NCBI RefSeq assembly: GCF_000196875.2
Contig: NC_014532.2
Coordinates: 1,674,001-1,738,000, forward strand
Length of the DNA stretch: 64,000 nucleotides
Origin: Halomonas elongata DSM 2581
Lineage (GTDB): Bacteria > Pseudomonadota > Gammaproteobacteria > Pseudomonadales > Halomonadaceae
Reading direction: 5' to 3'
In this document: one piece after another, positions 17,400 through 27,266 of the stretch
Numbering within the stretch: the first letter of the stretch is position 1
Layout of the letters: every line of letters begins with the position of its first letter
The notes under the pieces: generated by a model
Database searches by the model: none
Told to the model about the DNA's origin: nothing
The model's input: the letters and a program-made list of their open reading frames with translations, nothing else
Position numbers and translations under genes: made by a program

Positions 17400-19079
17400 A
17401 TGAAAGGGGAATTGACACCCCGCGCCTGGCTGGCCGGACTGGCAAGGACCGAGCGTCGTCATCTGACACTGGCAGTGATCGCCGGCACCGTGGCGGGACT
17501 GCTGACCATCGCCCAGATGGCGACGCTGGCCTGGCTGGTGACGTCGATGCTGATCGAAGGAGCCGCACCGTCGTCGCTGGCCGCAGGATTTGCGGTGCTG
17601 GTGGCGATGATCGTGCTGCGAGCCCTGGCCCAATGGGGGCAGGAAAGCGCCGGCCTGACCGCCAGCCTGCGCGTGCGGGCACGGGCCCGTCGCGAGCTGC
17701 TCGATCATCTCGAACGCCTCGGTCCGGTCGGGCTGGCCGGCCACCACAGCGCCAGCCTCGCCAACCGGGTGGTCGATCAGGTCGAGGCGCTGGATGGTTA
17801 CGTGGCACGCTTTCTGCCGCAATTGCGCCTGGCGGTGGCGATCCCTCTGCTCATCCTCGGCGTCGTGGTCTGGCTGGACTGGCTGGCGGCCCTGTTCCTG
17901 TTGCTGGCTGCGCCATTGATTCCCCTGTTCATGGCATTGGTGGGAATGGGCGCCGAACAACTCAACCGCGAGCAGTTCGATACCGTATCGCGGCTCTCCC
18001 GCCATTTCATCGACAGGGTGCGGGGCATCACCACACTGCAGCTCTTCGGGGCCGGTGAGCGAGCCACCCACGAAGTGCATGCCGCCGCCGACGACTATCG
18101 CCGGCGCAGCATGCGCACCCTGCGTCTGGCGTTTCTTTCCTCGGCGGTGCTGGAGTTCTTTGCCGCCGTGGCCATCGCCGTGGTGGCCATCTATGTCGGC
18201 TTCGGGCTGCTTGGCTATATCAGTTTCGGGCCGGCCGACCAACTGACCCTGTTCAGTGGCCTGCTGGTGTTGCTGCTGGCACCGGAGTTCTTTCAGCCGC
18301 TGCGCAACCTGTCGCAGCATTATCATGACCGCGCCGCTGCCCTGGGGGCCGCGGAGGGCATGGTGGCCCTGCTCGGTGAAACCCCGCCGCGCGGCGCCGA
18401 GGCGCTGCCTGAGTGCCGGACCGAGGCGCTGGTCGAGCTGGAAGCCGTGACGGTGTCGTATCCGGAACGGGGCCGGGTGCTAGGTCCCCTGGATCTGGCG
18501 CTGCAACCCGGCGAGATACTGGGTGTGAGCGGCCCGTCCGGCGTCGGCAAGTCGACCCTGTTGCAGCTTTTGGCCGGCTTTATCGCCCCGACGTCGGGGC
18601 GACAGCGCGCCGCCACTGGCCTGAAGGTGGCCTGGATGGATCAGCGGCCACTGCTGATCCATGGCAGCCTGGCCGACAATCTACGCCTGGCGGCCCCCGA
18701 GGCGGATGATCGGTCGCTGCATCTCGCCCTGGAGAAGGCCGGGCTCGGCGAGCTCATCGCGGCTTTGCCCGAGGGGCTGGAAACGCCGTTGGGCGAACGC
18801 GGTGTCGGGCTTTCAGGCGGCCAGGCCCAGCGCCTCGCCCTGGCGCGTATCTTTCTTTCTTCGGCGCCCCTGGTGCTGCTGGACGAACCCACGGCGAGCC
18901 TGGACGACGACAGCGAAGCCCGGGTGCTCGAGGCGTTTTCGGCGCTGGCGGAGCAGGGCCGGACCCTGGTGATCGCCAGCCATCGGATGGCGCCCCTGGC
19001 CCTGGCGACGCGCAGGCTTTCGCTGGTCCGGGAAGGGGCGCATGAGCAAGACATGCGCGAGGAGGCGATGCATGGCTGA
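17400..19079 (+). CDS. cydD: CydD, ABC exporter subunit for bd-oxidase assembly
   Basis: CydDC exports cysteine/glutathione and binds heme; it is needed for assembly of bd-type oxidases. The 559-residue half-transporter has six TM helices, then an ATPase with Walker A GPSGVGKST, signature LSGGQAQRLALAR and Walker B LVLLDEPTASLDDD. I chose ATG 17400 (MKGELTPRAWLAG). An in-frame GTG at 17367 would overlap cioB by 20 nt and add 11 residues; neither has a strong ribosome site. It overlaps cydC by 8 nt. Confidence 0.88.
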   Translation: MKGELTPRAWLAGLARTERRHLTLAVIAGTVAGLLTIAQMATLAWLVTSMLIEGAAPSSLAAGFAVLVAMIVLRALAQWGQESAGLTASLRVRARARRELLDHLERLGPVGLAGHHSASLANRVVDQVEALDGYVARFLPQLRLAVAIPLLILGVVVWLDWLAALFLLLAAPLIPLFMALVGMGAEQLNREQFDTVSRLSRHFIDRVRGITTLQLFGAGERATHEVHAAADDYRRRSMRTLRLAFLSSAVLEFFAAVAIAVVAIYVGFGLLGYISFGPADQLTLFSGLLVLLLAPEFFQPLRNLSQHYHDRAAALGAAEGMVALLGETPPRGAEALPECRTEALVELEAVTVSYPERGRVLGPLDLALQPGEILGVSGPSGVGKSTLLQLLAGFIAPTSGRQRAATGLKVAWMDQRPLLIHGSLADNLRLAAPEADDRSLHLALEKAGLGELIAALPEGLETPLGERGVGLSGGQAQRLALARIFLSSAPLVLLDEPTASLDDDSEARVLEAFSALAEQGRTLVIASHRMAPLALATRRLSLVREGAHEQDMREEAMHG

Positions 19080-20817
19080 GGCCACCCCGGGACTGTTCAC
19101 CACGCTGCGCCCCTGGCTCGTGCATCTCGGCCGGCGTCGCCGGCGCCTGCTGGCGGGAGCGGCCTTGATGCTGCTGGCCCTGGCGGCAGCACTGGGTTTG
19201 CTGGCGCTGTCGGGCTGGTTCATTACCGCCACCGCGCTGGCCGGCCTGGTGCTGGCGGCAGGGGGCACGATAATGCTGGATGTCTACGTGCCTGGTGGCG
19301 GCATTCGCGCCTTCGCGGTGACGCGAACCGTAGCGCGCTATCTGGAGCGTCTGTACAACCACGACACCGTGCTGCGGCTGTTGGCCGACCTGCGTGGCCA
19401 CATGTTCGCGGTTCTGGTCGATCTCGATGGCGCCAGCCTGAGCCGGCGGCGTGCCAGCGACTGGCTGAATCGGCTGACCGCCGACATCGATACCCTGGAC
19501 AGCCTCTTCCTGCGTCTGCTGGCGCCGGCCCTGGTGGCTCTGCTGGCGATTCTCGGGCTGAGTGTCCTGCTGGCGGTATGGGCGCCGTCGGCGGGCCTGG
19601 CGGCGGGGCTCATCCTGGGGCTCGCCTGGTGCTGGCTGACGATCGGCCAGGCCCGCTGGGGGCTGGCCGCCAGCCGGCGGCGCGTGGCGGAGTTGGAAAG
19701 ATTGCGCGGGCGCGTGATCGAGCACCTCTCGGGCATGGCGGAGCTGGAAACGCATGGGGCGCTGGCCGAGCAGCGTCGGCGCCTGGATGCCATCGAAACG
19801 CGGTTGCGCGACGATCAGTACCGGCTGGGAAGACTCTCGGCTCTGGGCTCGGCATTGGCCGGCCTGGCGGTCGGCCTGGCCTGGTTGCTGGCCTTGTGGC
19901 TCGGGGCGCGGTTATGGGCGGCCGAGGCCTTGTCCGGCCCCGTGATGGTGATGATGCCGCTGGCTGTCCTGGCGATGAACGAGGCTCTCATGGCGTTGCC
20001 CATGGCTTTTACCCAGTTCGGTGCCACCCAGGCCGCCGCCGAACGCCTCAATGCTCTGGAGGCCGCCCGTCGTCCGTCGGGAAGGCCCCACGAAGGGCCA
20101 CTGCCGCCGCCAGGACCGCTGTCGGTGAGCCTGGAACGGGTCAGTCTGCGTTATCCCGGCGCCTTGACGGCCGTTCTCGATGACTTCTCGCTTCAAATCG
20201 CACCGGAAGAACGGCTGCTCCTGTGTGGTGCCTCGGGGATCGGCAAGTCGAGCGTGGCAGCCTTGATTGCCGGTCAGATCGTACCCGATAGCGGTCGAGT
20301 GTGCCTGGGTGGTGTCGATATCGAACATTTCCAGGCACGCGCCCTGCGTCGTCGCCTGGCCTTGTTGACCCAGGGTAGCGAGCTGTTCGACGACAGCCTG
20401 GCGGCGAACCTGCGCCTGGGCGATCCCGAGGCTTCCGACGAGCGCTTGTGGCATCTGCTCGATGCGGTCGAACTGGGCGAGTGGGCCAGGGAACTGCCGC
20501 ATGGCCTCGCGACGCGAGTGGGCGAAGGCGGTCGCCGTCTCTCCGGCGGGCAAGCGCGACGGCTGGTACTGGCACGCCTGCTGCTGCGCGACCCGGAGCT
20601 GGTCATCCTCGATGAGCCCTTCACCGGTCTCGACGCGACGACCGCGCATCGGCTGGCCGAGCGTCTCGATGCCTGGCTGTCGGGGCGAACCGTCATCTAT
20701 CTCGCGCATCGACACGATGACGCGGCCATGCCTCTGCCCGGAGTGACACGCACGATCGATCTGACAGCCCGCACCGGATCACCGCTTTGCGCAACCGGTC
20801 AGAATCTTTCAGGATAG
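19072..20817 (+). CDS. cydC: CydC, ABC exporter subunit for bd-oxidase assembly
   Basis: This is the second half of the CydDC heterodimer, 581 residues. The membrane part starts after a short Arg-rich stretch with the typical LGLLALSGWFITATALAGL. The ATPase has Walker A GASGIGKSS, signature LSGGQARRLVLARL and Walker B LVILDEPFTGLD. ATG 19072 follows GAGGAGG and overlaps the cydD end by 8 nt, indicating coupled translation. It closes the cioAB-cydDC operon. Confidence 0.9.
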   Translation: MAEATPGLFTTLRPWLVHLGRRRRRLLAGAALMLLALAAALGLLALSGWFITATALAGLVLAAGGTIMLDVYVPGGGIRAFAVTRTVARYLERLYNHDTVLRLLADLRGHMFAVLVDLDGASLSRRRASDWLNRLTADIDTLDSLFLRLLAPALVALLAILGLSVLLAVWAPSAGLAAGLILGLAWCWLTIGQARWGLAASRRRVAELERLRGRVIEHLSGMAELETHGALAEQRRRLDAIETRLRDDQYRLGRLSALGSALAGLAVGLAWLLALWLGARLWAAEALSGPVMVMMPLAVLAMNEALMALPMAFTQFGATQAAAERLNALEAARRPSGRPHEGPLPPPGPLSVSLERVSLRYPGALTAVLDDFSLQIAPEERLLLCGASGIGKSSVAALIAGQIVPDSGRVCLGGVDIEHFQARALRRRLALLTQGSELFDDSLAANLRLGDPEASDERLWHLLDAVELGEWARELPHGLATRVGEGGRRLSGGQARRLVLARLLLRDPELVILDEPFTGLDATTAHRLAERLDAWLSGRTVIYLAHRHDDAAMPLPGVTRTIDLTARTGSPLCATGQNLSG

Positions 20818-20842
20818 GGCAAAGTATCGAACGAGGTGATTC

Positions 20843-21838
20843 ATGCGGGACTTTCTCAAGCGCCTGCCCAAGGCCGAGCTTCATCTGCACATCGAGGGCA
20901 CTCTGGAGCCCGAACTGATGATGGCGCTCGCCGAGCGAAACGGCGTGAGCCTGCCCTATGCCTCGGAGGACGAGGTGCGCGCCGCCTACGACTTCGAGGA
21001 TCTGCAGTCCTTCCTGGACCTGTACTACCAGGGCATGAGCGTTCTACGCACCGAGCGCGACTTCCACGACCTGGCCATGGATTACTTCCAGCGCGCACAT
21101 GCCGAGGGTGTGGTGCATGTCGAGTTGCATGTCGATCCCCAGGCTCACCTGGCGCGGGGCGTATGCCTGGAAACGGTGATGGAAGGACTCGGCCAGGCCC
21201 GTCGACGCGCCGAGCGCGAGCTCGACATGTCCACGGCGCTGATCATGGCCTTCCTGCGCGACCGGCCTGCCGAGGAGGCGATGCGATTGCTGGAACGTGC
21301 CGAACCCTACTGGGAGATCCTGGATGCCGTGGGGCTCGACAGCGCGGAACTCGGCCATCCGCCGGCCAAGTTCGCCGAGGTCTTCCAGCGAGCCCGGGCC
21401 CTCGGGCTGCCGCGGGTGGCTCATGCCGGCGAGGAAGGGCCGCCCGAGTACATTCGCGAGGCGCTGGATGTGCTGGATGTCTGCCGGGTGGATCACGGCG
21501 TGCGTTGTCTGGAAGACCCCGAGCTGGTCGCGCGCCTGCGCGAGCAGGGCACGGTGCTTACCGTCTGCCCGCTTTCCAATCTGCGCCTGAAGGTCGTCGA
21601 ACGCCTCGACGACCATCCCTTGCCCGAACTCCTGAAATCGGGCCTGAACCTGACCCTGAATTCCGACGACCCGGCCTATTTCGGTGGCGGCATGCTGGAG
21701 AACTTCGAAGCCTGCCAGCGTGCCTTCGACTGGTCACGCGGCACCTTCATCGACCTGGCCCGCAATGCCATCGACGCCGCCTTCATGAGCGAGACGCGCC
21801 GCACTGAGCTGCTCGAACGCCTGAAGACCTGCGGCTAG
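20843..21838 (+). CDS. Adenine deaminase (adenosine deaminase superfamily)
   Basis: It is predicted to deaminate adenine to hypoxanthine. The 331-residue protein has the metal/catalytic set of the ADA superfamily: HLH at 14-16 (ELHLHIEGTLE), HAGEEGPPEYI, the SNLRLKV block and NSDDPAYFGG. The phrases VGLDSAELGHPPAKF and HAGEEGPPEYI are those of the bacterial/fungal adenine deaminase branch rather than true adenosine deaminase, as I recall them from Pseudomonas. It lies at the edge of a purine-catabolism region. The start is 25 bp after cydC. Confidence 0.85.
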   Translation: MRDFLKRLPKAELHLHIEGTLEPELMMALAERNGVSLPYASEDEVRAAYDFEDLQSFLDLYYQGMSVLRTERDFHDLAMDYFQRAHAEGVVHVELHVDPQAHLARGVCLETVMEGLGQARRRAERELDMSTALIMAFLRDRPAEEAMRLLERAEPYWEILDAVGLDSAELGHPPAKFAEVFQRARALGLPRVAHAGEEGPPEYIREALDVLDVCRVDHGVRCLEDPELVARLREQGTVLTVCPLSNLRLKVVERLDDHPLPELLKSGLNLTLNSDDPAYFGGGMLENFEACQRAFDWSRGTFIDLARNAIDAAFMSETRRTELLERLKTCG

Positions 21839-21977
21839 ACGTTGTGGGGAAGGGGCGTGCCATCAGGGCACTCTGCGCCGGGTGATGTCCGTTTCGGCTA
21901 CGCCGGCGTCGCAATCGGAATGCTGTTCCCGCCCGAGGCGTTCCACGCTGCTTGAGAATACTCGGGTTCAGGACGGT

Positions 21978-21996
21978 GGCGCCACCGGGTGGCGCC
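21978..21996 (+). other. Hairpin in the fhs leader
   Basis: GGCGCCAC pairs perfectly with GTGGCGCC around a CGG loop, ending 15 bases before the fhs ATG and just before the ribosome site. It could affect fhs translation. It lacks the conserved elements of the ZTP (pfl) riboswitch. Confidence 0.35.
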
Positions 21997-22011
21997 TCGC
22001 AAGGGGGCGAG

Positions 22012-23766
22012 ATGACCGACTATATGCCGTGGCACGACGACGAACCCCTGGCTGAAGAATCCCTGCCGCTGGAGACATCTTCCCCCGATTGGCCGCCTCC
22101 CGGCTCGCCGGATATCGTCATCGCCCGTGCGGTGACACCGCGGCCCATCACCGAGGTGGCCGCTCGGCTCGGCATCGCGCCCTCGGATCTGCTGCCCTAT
22201 GGCCATACCAAGGCCAAGCTGCCTCACGCCTTCACCGACGACCTGGCCGAGCGCCCCCGGGGCAAGCTGGTGCTGGTCACGTCCATCACCCCGACGCCTG
22301 CCGGAGAAGGCAAGACCACCGCTACCGTCGGGCTCGGCGACGGCCTGAACCGGCTTGGTCATCGCGCCGCCATCTGCCTGCGTGAACCCTCTTTGGGCCC
22401 CTGTTTCGGCATGAAGGGCGGTGCCGCCGGCGGCGGTCGTTCGCAGGTGATTCCCATGGAGGATATCAACCTGCACTTCACCGGCGATTTCCACGCCATC
22501 ACCAGCGCCCACAATCTGCTGGCCGCCCTGATCGACAACCACCTCCACTGGGGCAACGAGCTGAACCTGGATCCCGAGCGCATCACCTGGAAGCGGGCGA
22601 TGGACATGAACGACCGGGCGCTGCGTCACCTGACCGTCGGCCAGGGCGGGCAAAGCGTGCCGCGCAGCGATGGTTTCGACATCACGGCGGCCTCCGAGAT
22701 CATGGCGATCCTCTGCCTGGCGCATGATCTCGACGATTTGCAGCGGCGCCTCGGCGAGATCGTGGTGGCACGCACCCGCGACGGCGCGCCGGTCCTGGCC
22801 CGCGATCTCAAGGCCGACGGCGCCATGGCGGCACTGCTCCGGCAGGCTCTGGCGCCCAACCTGGTGCAGACTCTCGAGCACAACCCGGCCTTCGTCCATG
22901 GCGGGCCTTTCGCCAACATCGCCCACGGCTGCAATTCGGTGATGGCCACCCGCTCGGCGCTGGCCCTGGCCGACGTAGTGGTGACCGAGGCCGGTTTCGG
23001 AGCCGACCTGGGCGCCGAGAAGTTCTTCAACATCAAGTGTCGCCAGGCCGGCCTGGCGCCCAATGCCGTGGTGGTGGTGGCCACCCTGCGTGCCCTCAAG
23101 ATGCACGGTGGCGTCGACAAGGAGGCGCTGGATCAGCCCGATCCGCAGGCGGTGCGTCGTGGCACCGCCAATCTGGCCCGTCACGTCGAGAATATTCGCA
23201 GCTTTGGCGTGCCGCTGGTCGTGGCGGTCAACCAGTACGATCAGGATTCGGACGAGGAGCACGCCGTGCTGCGCGAGGCCTGCGAGGCGATGGGGGTGGA
23301 AATGACGGTCAGCAGCCATTGGCGGGATGGCTCGGCCGGCAGCGAGGCGCTGGCCGAGCGGGTGGCTGCGTTGCTCGATGCGCCGACGACGGCGCCGACA
23401 CTGACCTATGCGGACGAAACTTCCCTGGTGGACAAGGTGCGCAGCATTGCCACCCGGCTCTATGGGGCCGCGGACATCAGCCTGGAGGACCGGGCTCGCC
23501 GCCAGCTCGAGGAATACGAGGCGCTGGGCTACGGCCACCTGCCGGTATGCATCGCCAAGACGCAGTACAGCTTTGCCGCCGACCCCGAACTACGAGGTTT
23601 GGTCGAGGGACATGTGCTGCCGATCCGCGAGGCCGAACTGGCTGCCGGGGCCGGTTTCGTGGTGATACTGTGCGGGGCCATCATGCGTATGCCGGGCATG
23701 CCGCGCCACCCGGCCAGCGATGGCATGCGGCTGGACGAAGCCGGCGAGATCGAAGGACTTTCCTGA
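22012..23766 (+). CDS. fhs: Formate-tetrahydrofolate ligase (Fhs)
   Basis: Fhs makes 10-formyl-THF from formate, THF and ATP, supplying purine synthesis and C1 metabolism. The 584-residue protein has the nucleotide loop [30 protein letters not shown] and the long conserved [15 protein letters not shown] region, and runs to the family end [12 protein letters not shown] 22012 sits after AAGGGGGCGAG; the N-terminal 25 residues ([17 protein letters not shown]...) are longer and more acidic than usual. A stable inverted repeat follows the stop. It is convergent with the EamA gene. Confidence 0.94.
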   Translation: MTDYMPWHDDEPLAEESLPLETSSPDWPPPGSPDIVIARAVTPRPITEVAARLGIAPSDLLPYGHTKAKLPHAFTDDLAERPRGKLVLVTSITPTPAGEGKTTATVGLGDGLNRLGHRAAICLREPSLGPCFGMKGGAAGGGRSQVIPMEDINLHFTGDFHAITSAHNLLAALIDNHLHWGNELNLDPERITWKRAMDMNDRALRHLTVGQGGQSVPRSDGFDITAASEIMAILCLAHDLDDLQRRLGEIVVARTRDGAPVLARDLKADGAMAALLRQALAPNLVQTLEHNPAFVHGGPFANIAHGCNSVMATRSALALADVVVTEAGFGADLGAEKFFNIKCRQAGLAPNAVVVVATLRALKMHGGVDKEALDQPDPQAVRRGTANLARHVENIRSFGVPLVVAVNQYDQDSDEEHAVLREACEAMGVEMTVSSHWRDGSAGSEALAERVAALLDAPTTAPTLTYADETSLVDKVRSIATRLYGAADISLEDRARRQLEEYEALGYGHLPVCIAKTQYSFAADPELRGLVEGHVLPIREAELAAGAGFVVILCGAIMRMPGMPRHPASDGMRLDEAGEIEGLS

Positions 23767-23767
23767 T

Positions 23768-23804
23768 GCGTTCGGCGACTCGATCGCCTCGGGTCGCCGA
23801 ACGC
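23768..23804. terminator. Perfect 12-bp stem-loop between convergent fhs and eamA
   Basis: GCGTTCGGCGAC (23768-23779) and GTCGCCGAACGC (23793-23804) pair perfectly around a 13-nt loop. It begins one base after the fhs stop and ends six bases before the stop of the opposing gene. There is no T-run on either side, so it may be a bidirectional barrier or a 3'-end stabiliser rather than a classical intrinsic terminator. Confidence 0.55.
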
Positions 23805-23809
23805 GCTAC

Positions 23810-24652
23810 TCACCCCCAATGGGTCAGCACCACGCCGGCCAGGATCAACCCTCCGGCCAGCAGGCGTTCCCGGCGCAATGGCTCCTTGAGCCAGATCATT
23901 CCGATGGCAATGGCGAACAAAACGCTGGTCTCGCGCAGCGCGGCCACCAGCGCAATCGGCGCCTGGGTCATGGCCCAGATGGTGACGCCATAGGCGCCGA
24001 GGGAGAGGGCGCCTCCGATCAGCCCGACCCGCCAGTGGCGACCGAGTTGCGGCAGTGTTCGAGTGCCGTGAAGAGCGACCAGAACCAGCAGCATGCCAAA
24101 ACCGTCGAGCAGGAACAGCCAGATGACATAGCCGGTAGCATCACCGTTGGCTCGCGCGCCACTGCCATCGGCCAGGGTATAGCCGGCGATGAATGCGGAT
24201 GTGATCAAGGCATTGACCAGCGAGGCATGCTCGAGCCGGTAGCGGCGCCCTCCAGGGAATGCCATGCACAGGATGCCGAGCACCAGCAGGCCGATGCCGG
24301 CATAGCCAAGAGCGGAGGGCTGGTCGCTGAGCAGGCCGATGCCGATCAGCGTGACCAGCAGTGGCGCACAGCCGCGCGCGATGGGGTAGATCTGGCCCAG
24401 GTCGCCGACCCGGTAGGAACGGGCGAGAAAGATGTTGTAGCCGATATGCAGGATCACCGAGGCCAGCAGCCAGGGCCAGGCGGCGGCGTTGGGCAGCGGC
24501 ACGAAGGCTACACCGAACAGCGCGATGATGCCGCAGCCGACCTGGATCAACGAGATGCTCAGCAGGCGGTCCAGCCCGACCTTGACCAATGCATTCCAGC
24601 TGGCATGCATCAAGGCGCTGGCCAGCACGGCGAGAAAGACGGGCGTCGTCAA
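23810..24652 (-). CDS. EamA-family (DMT superfamily) membrane transporter
   Basis: This 280-residue protein has ten predicted TM helices in two EamA repeats: the first starts FLAVLASALMHASWNALVK, the second LVNALITSAFIAGYTLADG. The start is a TTG at 24650-24652, placed by a good AAGGGA six bases upstream and by family alignment; an in-frame stop lies six codons further up and no in-frame ATG occurs before residue 15. The substrate is unknown. It is downstream of guaD on the same strand (224-bp gap with nothing recognisable) and could serve purine or metabolite efflux. Confidence 0.82.
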   Translation of the reverse strand: MTTPVFLAVLASALMHASWNALVKVGLDRLLSISLIQVGCGIIALFGVAFVPLPNAAAWPWLLASVILHIGYNIFLARSYRVGDLGQIYPIARGCAPLLVTLIGIGLLSDQPSALGYAGIGLLVLGILCMAFPGGRRYRLEHASLVNALITSAFIAGYTLADGSGARANGDATGYVIWLFLLDGFGMLLVLVALHGTRTLPQLGRHWRVGLIGGALSLGAYGVTIWAMTQAPIALVAALRETSVLFAIAIGMIWLKEPLRRERLLAGGLILAGVVLTHWG

Positions 24653-24876
24653 TGCATGTCCCTTGCGTCAATGAAGCGGTAATCCCTGGTGCCGGACAAC
24701 GCGTGCGAAGACGCCATCATCCTTTGCCTCGTTCTACCATGTCACAGAGTCGACACAAAGGTCGATGTCACGCCCTGGATCATCGCGACGGCGAAGCCGC
24801 ACGAGAGCGAAGGACGCCTGGGGCATCGACGCGCCCTGCAGGACCACCCCGATGTTTCGGGGTGGCTGCGAGTGGG

Positions 24877-26229
24877 TCAGCTGGCCACCGCTGCTGCCTG
24901 GCTGGCGGTGTCGCGTTGGTGAACGCATGCGCCGTTGGCCCAGGTGGCGTGAACGGCACGGTCGTCGCCCAGCATCATCAGTGCGAAGAGACGTTCGGCG
25001 AGCGTCCGGCAGCGGGCGGTACGCCGTGCCAGCAGCGGGGTGGCCTCGGGGTCGAGCACCACGATATCGGCTTCGCCGCCTTCGCGCAGCCGGCCGATGT
25101 GTTCGTCAAGGTGAAGGGCGCGGGCGTTGCCCAGGGTCAGTCGATAGAAACCCTGCCAGGCGGTCAGCGGTTGATCGAGCAACTGGCCGACCTGATAGGC
25201 GGCCTTGAGGGTGCCGAGACCCGAAAGATCGGTGCCGCCACCCACGTCGCTGGCCAGGCTGGTGGCCAGGCCGGCCTCCTGACAGGCCTGACGGTCGAAG
25301 AGACCGCTGCCCAGGAAGAGGTTGGAGGTGGGGCAGAAGGCGATATTGGCCCCGGCGTCGGCCAGTCGGCGACGCATCGGCTGGGTAAGGTGGATGCCAT
25401 GGGCGAAGGTGCTGCGCGGCCCGACCAGGCCGAAACGTTCGTAGACGCCCAGGTAATCCTCACACTCGGGGAAGAGTTCGGCGACCCAGTCGATCTCGCC
25501 GAGATTCTCCGAGAGATGTGTCTGCAGGTGCAGGTCGGGGGCATTCCTCAGCACCGCGCCGGTGGCGTCGAGCTGTTCGCGGGTGGAGGTCGGGGCGAAG
25601 CGCGGCGTCAGGGTATAACCCAGCCGGTCCCGTCCGTGCCAGTCGGCGATCAGGCGCTCGCTGTCGGCGAGACCGCCGAGGGTATCGTCGAGCAGGCCGT
25701 CCGGTGCGTGGCGATCCATCAGCACTTTGCCGGCCAGCATGCGCAGGCCACGGCGACGGGCGGCATGGAAGAAGGCATCGACGGAGCCGGGGTGGGAGGT
25801 GCAGAACACCTGGGCGGTGGTGGTGCCGACCCGCAAGGATTCGTCGAGAAAGGCGTCGGCGACGCTCTCGGCGTGGGCGCGTTCGGCGAAGCGGCATTCT
25901 TCCGGGAAGGTGTATTCGTTGAGCCAGTCGAGCAGTTGCCGGCCGTAGGAGGCCATGATGTCGAGCTGGACGTAATGCACATGGGTGTCGATGAAGCCCG
26001 GCATCATCAGCTTGCCGCTATAGTCGACCACTTCGATGCCGGCGGGCAGTCGAGGGGCCAGCTCGGTGTAGTCGGCGACGGCGCGAATGCGGCCCTCGTC
26101 GAGCCAGAGGGCGCCGTCCTCGAGATAGCGTACGCTGCCGGACGCGGGACTGTCGCCATCGCCGGGATCGGCGTCGAAGCTCAGCAGGGGGCCGCGCAGA
26201 ACGCGCATGGCGGGTCGGGGGTTGGTCAT
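24877..26229 (-). CDS. guaD: Guanine deaminase (GuaD)
   Basis: It deaminates guanine to xanthine, the substrate of the xanthine dehydrogenase encoded next to it. The 450-residue amidohydrolase has MPGFIDTHVHYVQLDIMASYG (zinc HxH), THLSEN, FAHGIHL and the terminal Asp in LASDVGGGTD. The start at 26227-26229 follows TGGAGAATTCT; the in-frame upstream extension runs through a repeat element and is not conserved-looking. It lies downstream of xdhABC, separated by 155 bp that hold that element. Confidence 0.94.
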   Translation of the reverse strand: MTNPRPAMRVLRGPLLSFDADPGDGDSPASGSVRYLEDGALWLDEGRIRAVADYTELAPRLPAGIEVVDYSGKLMMPGFIDTHVHYVQLDIMASYGRQLLDWLNEYTFPEECRFAERAHAESVADAFLDESLRVGTTTAQVFCTSHPGSVDAFFHAARRRGLRMLAGKVLMDRHAPDGLLDDTLGGLADSERLIADWHGRDRLGYTLTPRFAPTSTREQLDATGAVLRNAPDLHLQTHLSENLGEIDWVAELFPECEDYLGVYERFGLVGPRSTFAHGIHLTQPMRRRLADAGANIAFCPTSNLFLGSGLFDRQACQEAGLATSLASDVGGGTDLSGLGTLKAAYQVGQLLDQPLTAWQGFYRLTLGNARALHLDEHIGRLREGGEADIVVLDPEATPLLARRTARCRTLAERLFALMMLGDDRAVHATWANGACVHQRDTASQAAAVAS

Positions 26230-26272
26230 AGAATTCTCCAATCTTCTTGGCATCCGGCAAACGGGGTCTGGC

Positions 26273-26349
26273 CACCGTCGACAAGCTTTCGCGAGGGCGC
26301 TACATCCACCTTCATGGCGGATGAACTTCGCTTCACCTTGTCGCCGGGA
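26273..26349. repeat. Inverted-repeat element between guaD and xdhC
   Basis: About 77 bp with outward arms: CCGTCGACAAG on the left, CTTGTCGCCGGG on the right. Inside are GCGAGGGCGCT on the left and ACTTCGCTTCACC on the right. A longer relative with the same arms lies at 41579-41676 in the hut operon. It is non-coding and probably folds in the xdh-guaD transcript. Confidence 0.6.
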
Positions 26350-26384
26350 AAGCTCATCTTCGCGGATCCGTCTGGGCAATCTGT

Positions 26385-27266
26385 CTAGTCGCGTGGTGGC
26401 GTAAAGGCATCACGCAGCACTTCGGGGGCCACGCCGAGCCGGTCCGGTCGCTGGGTATCCGGCTTGAGCGTGAGCAATTCGGTGGCGGTCGCCAGGGCGA
26501 TCTCGTAGGGGCGCTTGCCCTTGGCGCCGGGAACGCCGATGGGACAGCGCACGGTGCCAAGGGCCGCGGCATCGTGGCCGGCGTCGGCCAGCCGTCGACG
26601 AAAGCTCGCCCACTTGGAGGCCGAGCCGATCAGGCCAAGCGAGGCGCAATCGCCGCGACGCAGCAGCGCATCGACCAGGGCGCGATCCTCGGCGTGATCA
26701 TGGGTCATCACCAGGGCATGGCAGCCGGAGGGCAACGAGTCCACGGCGCTGGCCACGTCGGGGCCCTCGGAGCCGGCGGCGATGCGTCGGCAACTCAGGC
26801 GCTCATGGGACTCGACCCCGCTCGGGAAGGCATCGTCCCGGCTGTCGAACCACAGGACGCGCCAGGGCAGCGGGGCGAGTATCTCGACCAGCGCCCGGCC
26901 CACATGCCCGGCGCCGAACAGCGCCACTGTCATCTCGGCGCCGGTGAAGACCTCGATCAGCACGTGCACGTAGCCCCCGCAGCACTGGCCGGAGCGACCA
27001 CCCAGCGGGAAAGCTTCGAGATGGCTGCCACCCTCGCCGGCGGCCAGGGCGGCGCGGGCGACATCGATCACCTGGAACTCGAAGCTGCCGCCGCCGAGGG
27101 TATCGTGGACGGCATCGGGGGTGATCACCATCTTGGCGCCGGGTTCCCGGGGCGTGGAGCCCGCCGTGCCCACCACGCTGGCCAGAGCGTGGGGGCGGGC
27201 CTGCCGCTGCAGCCGGTCGAGGGCCGAGTGCCAGGTTCCGGAGGCCTTGGTGTCATGCCGGGGCAT
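26385..27266 (-). CDS. xdhC: XdhC, xanthine dehydrogenase maturation factor
   Basis: XdhC binds molybdenum cofactor, helps sulfurate it and inserts it into XdhB. The 293-residue protein has the CoxI/XdhC N-terminal domain with STPREPGAKM and SGQCCGGYVHV, then a Rossmann-like C-terminal domain (VALFGAGHVGRALVE) ending in the CPIGVPGAKGKRPYEIA motif. The ATG at 27264-27266 is preceded by GAGGAGATCC. It overlaps xdhB by 14 nt. Confidence 0.93.
   Translation of the reverse strand: MPRHDTKASGTWHSALDRLQRQARPHALASVVGTAGSTPREPGAKMVITPDAVHDTLGGGSFEFQVIDVARAALAAGEGGSHLEAFPLGGRSGQCCGGYVHVLIEVFTGAEMTVALFGAGHVGRALVEILAPLPWRVLWFDSRDDAFPSGVESHERLSCRRIAAGSEGPDVASAVDSLPSGCHALVMTHDHAEDRALVDALLRRGDCASLGLIGSASKWASFRRRLADAGHDAAALGTVRCPIGVPGAKGKRPYEIALATATELLTLKPDTQRPDRLGVAPEVLRDAFTPPRD

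Noticed and set aside
21839..22011. ZTP (pfl) riboswitch upstream of fhs
   Set aside because: A CCACCGGG string is present, but the paired upstream domain and the conserved downstream pseudoknot sequence are not. Only a local hairpin can be supported.
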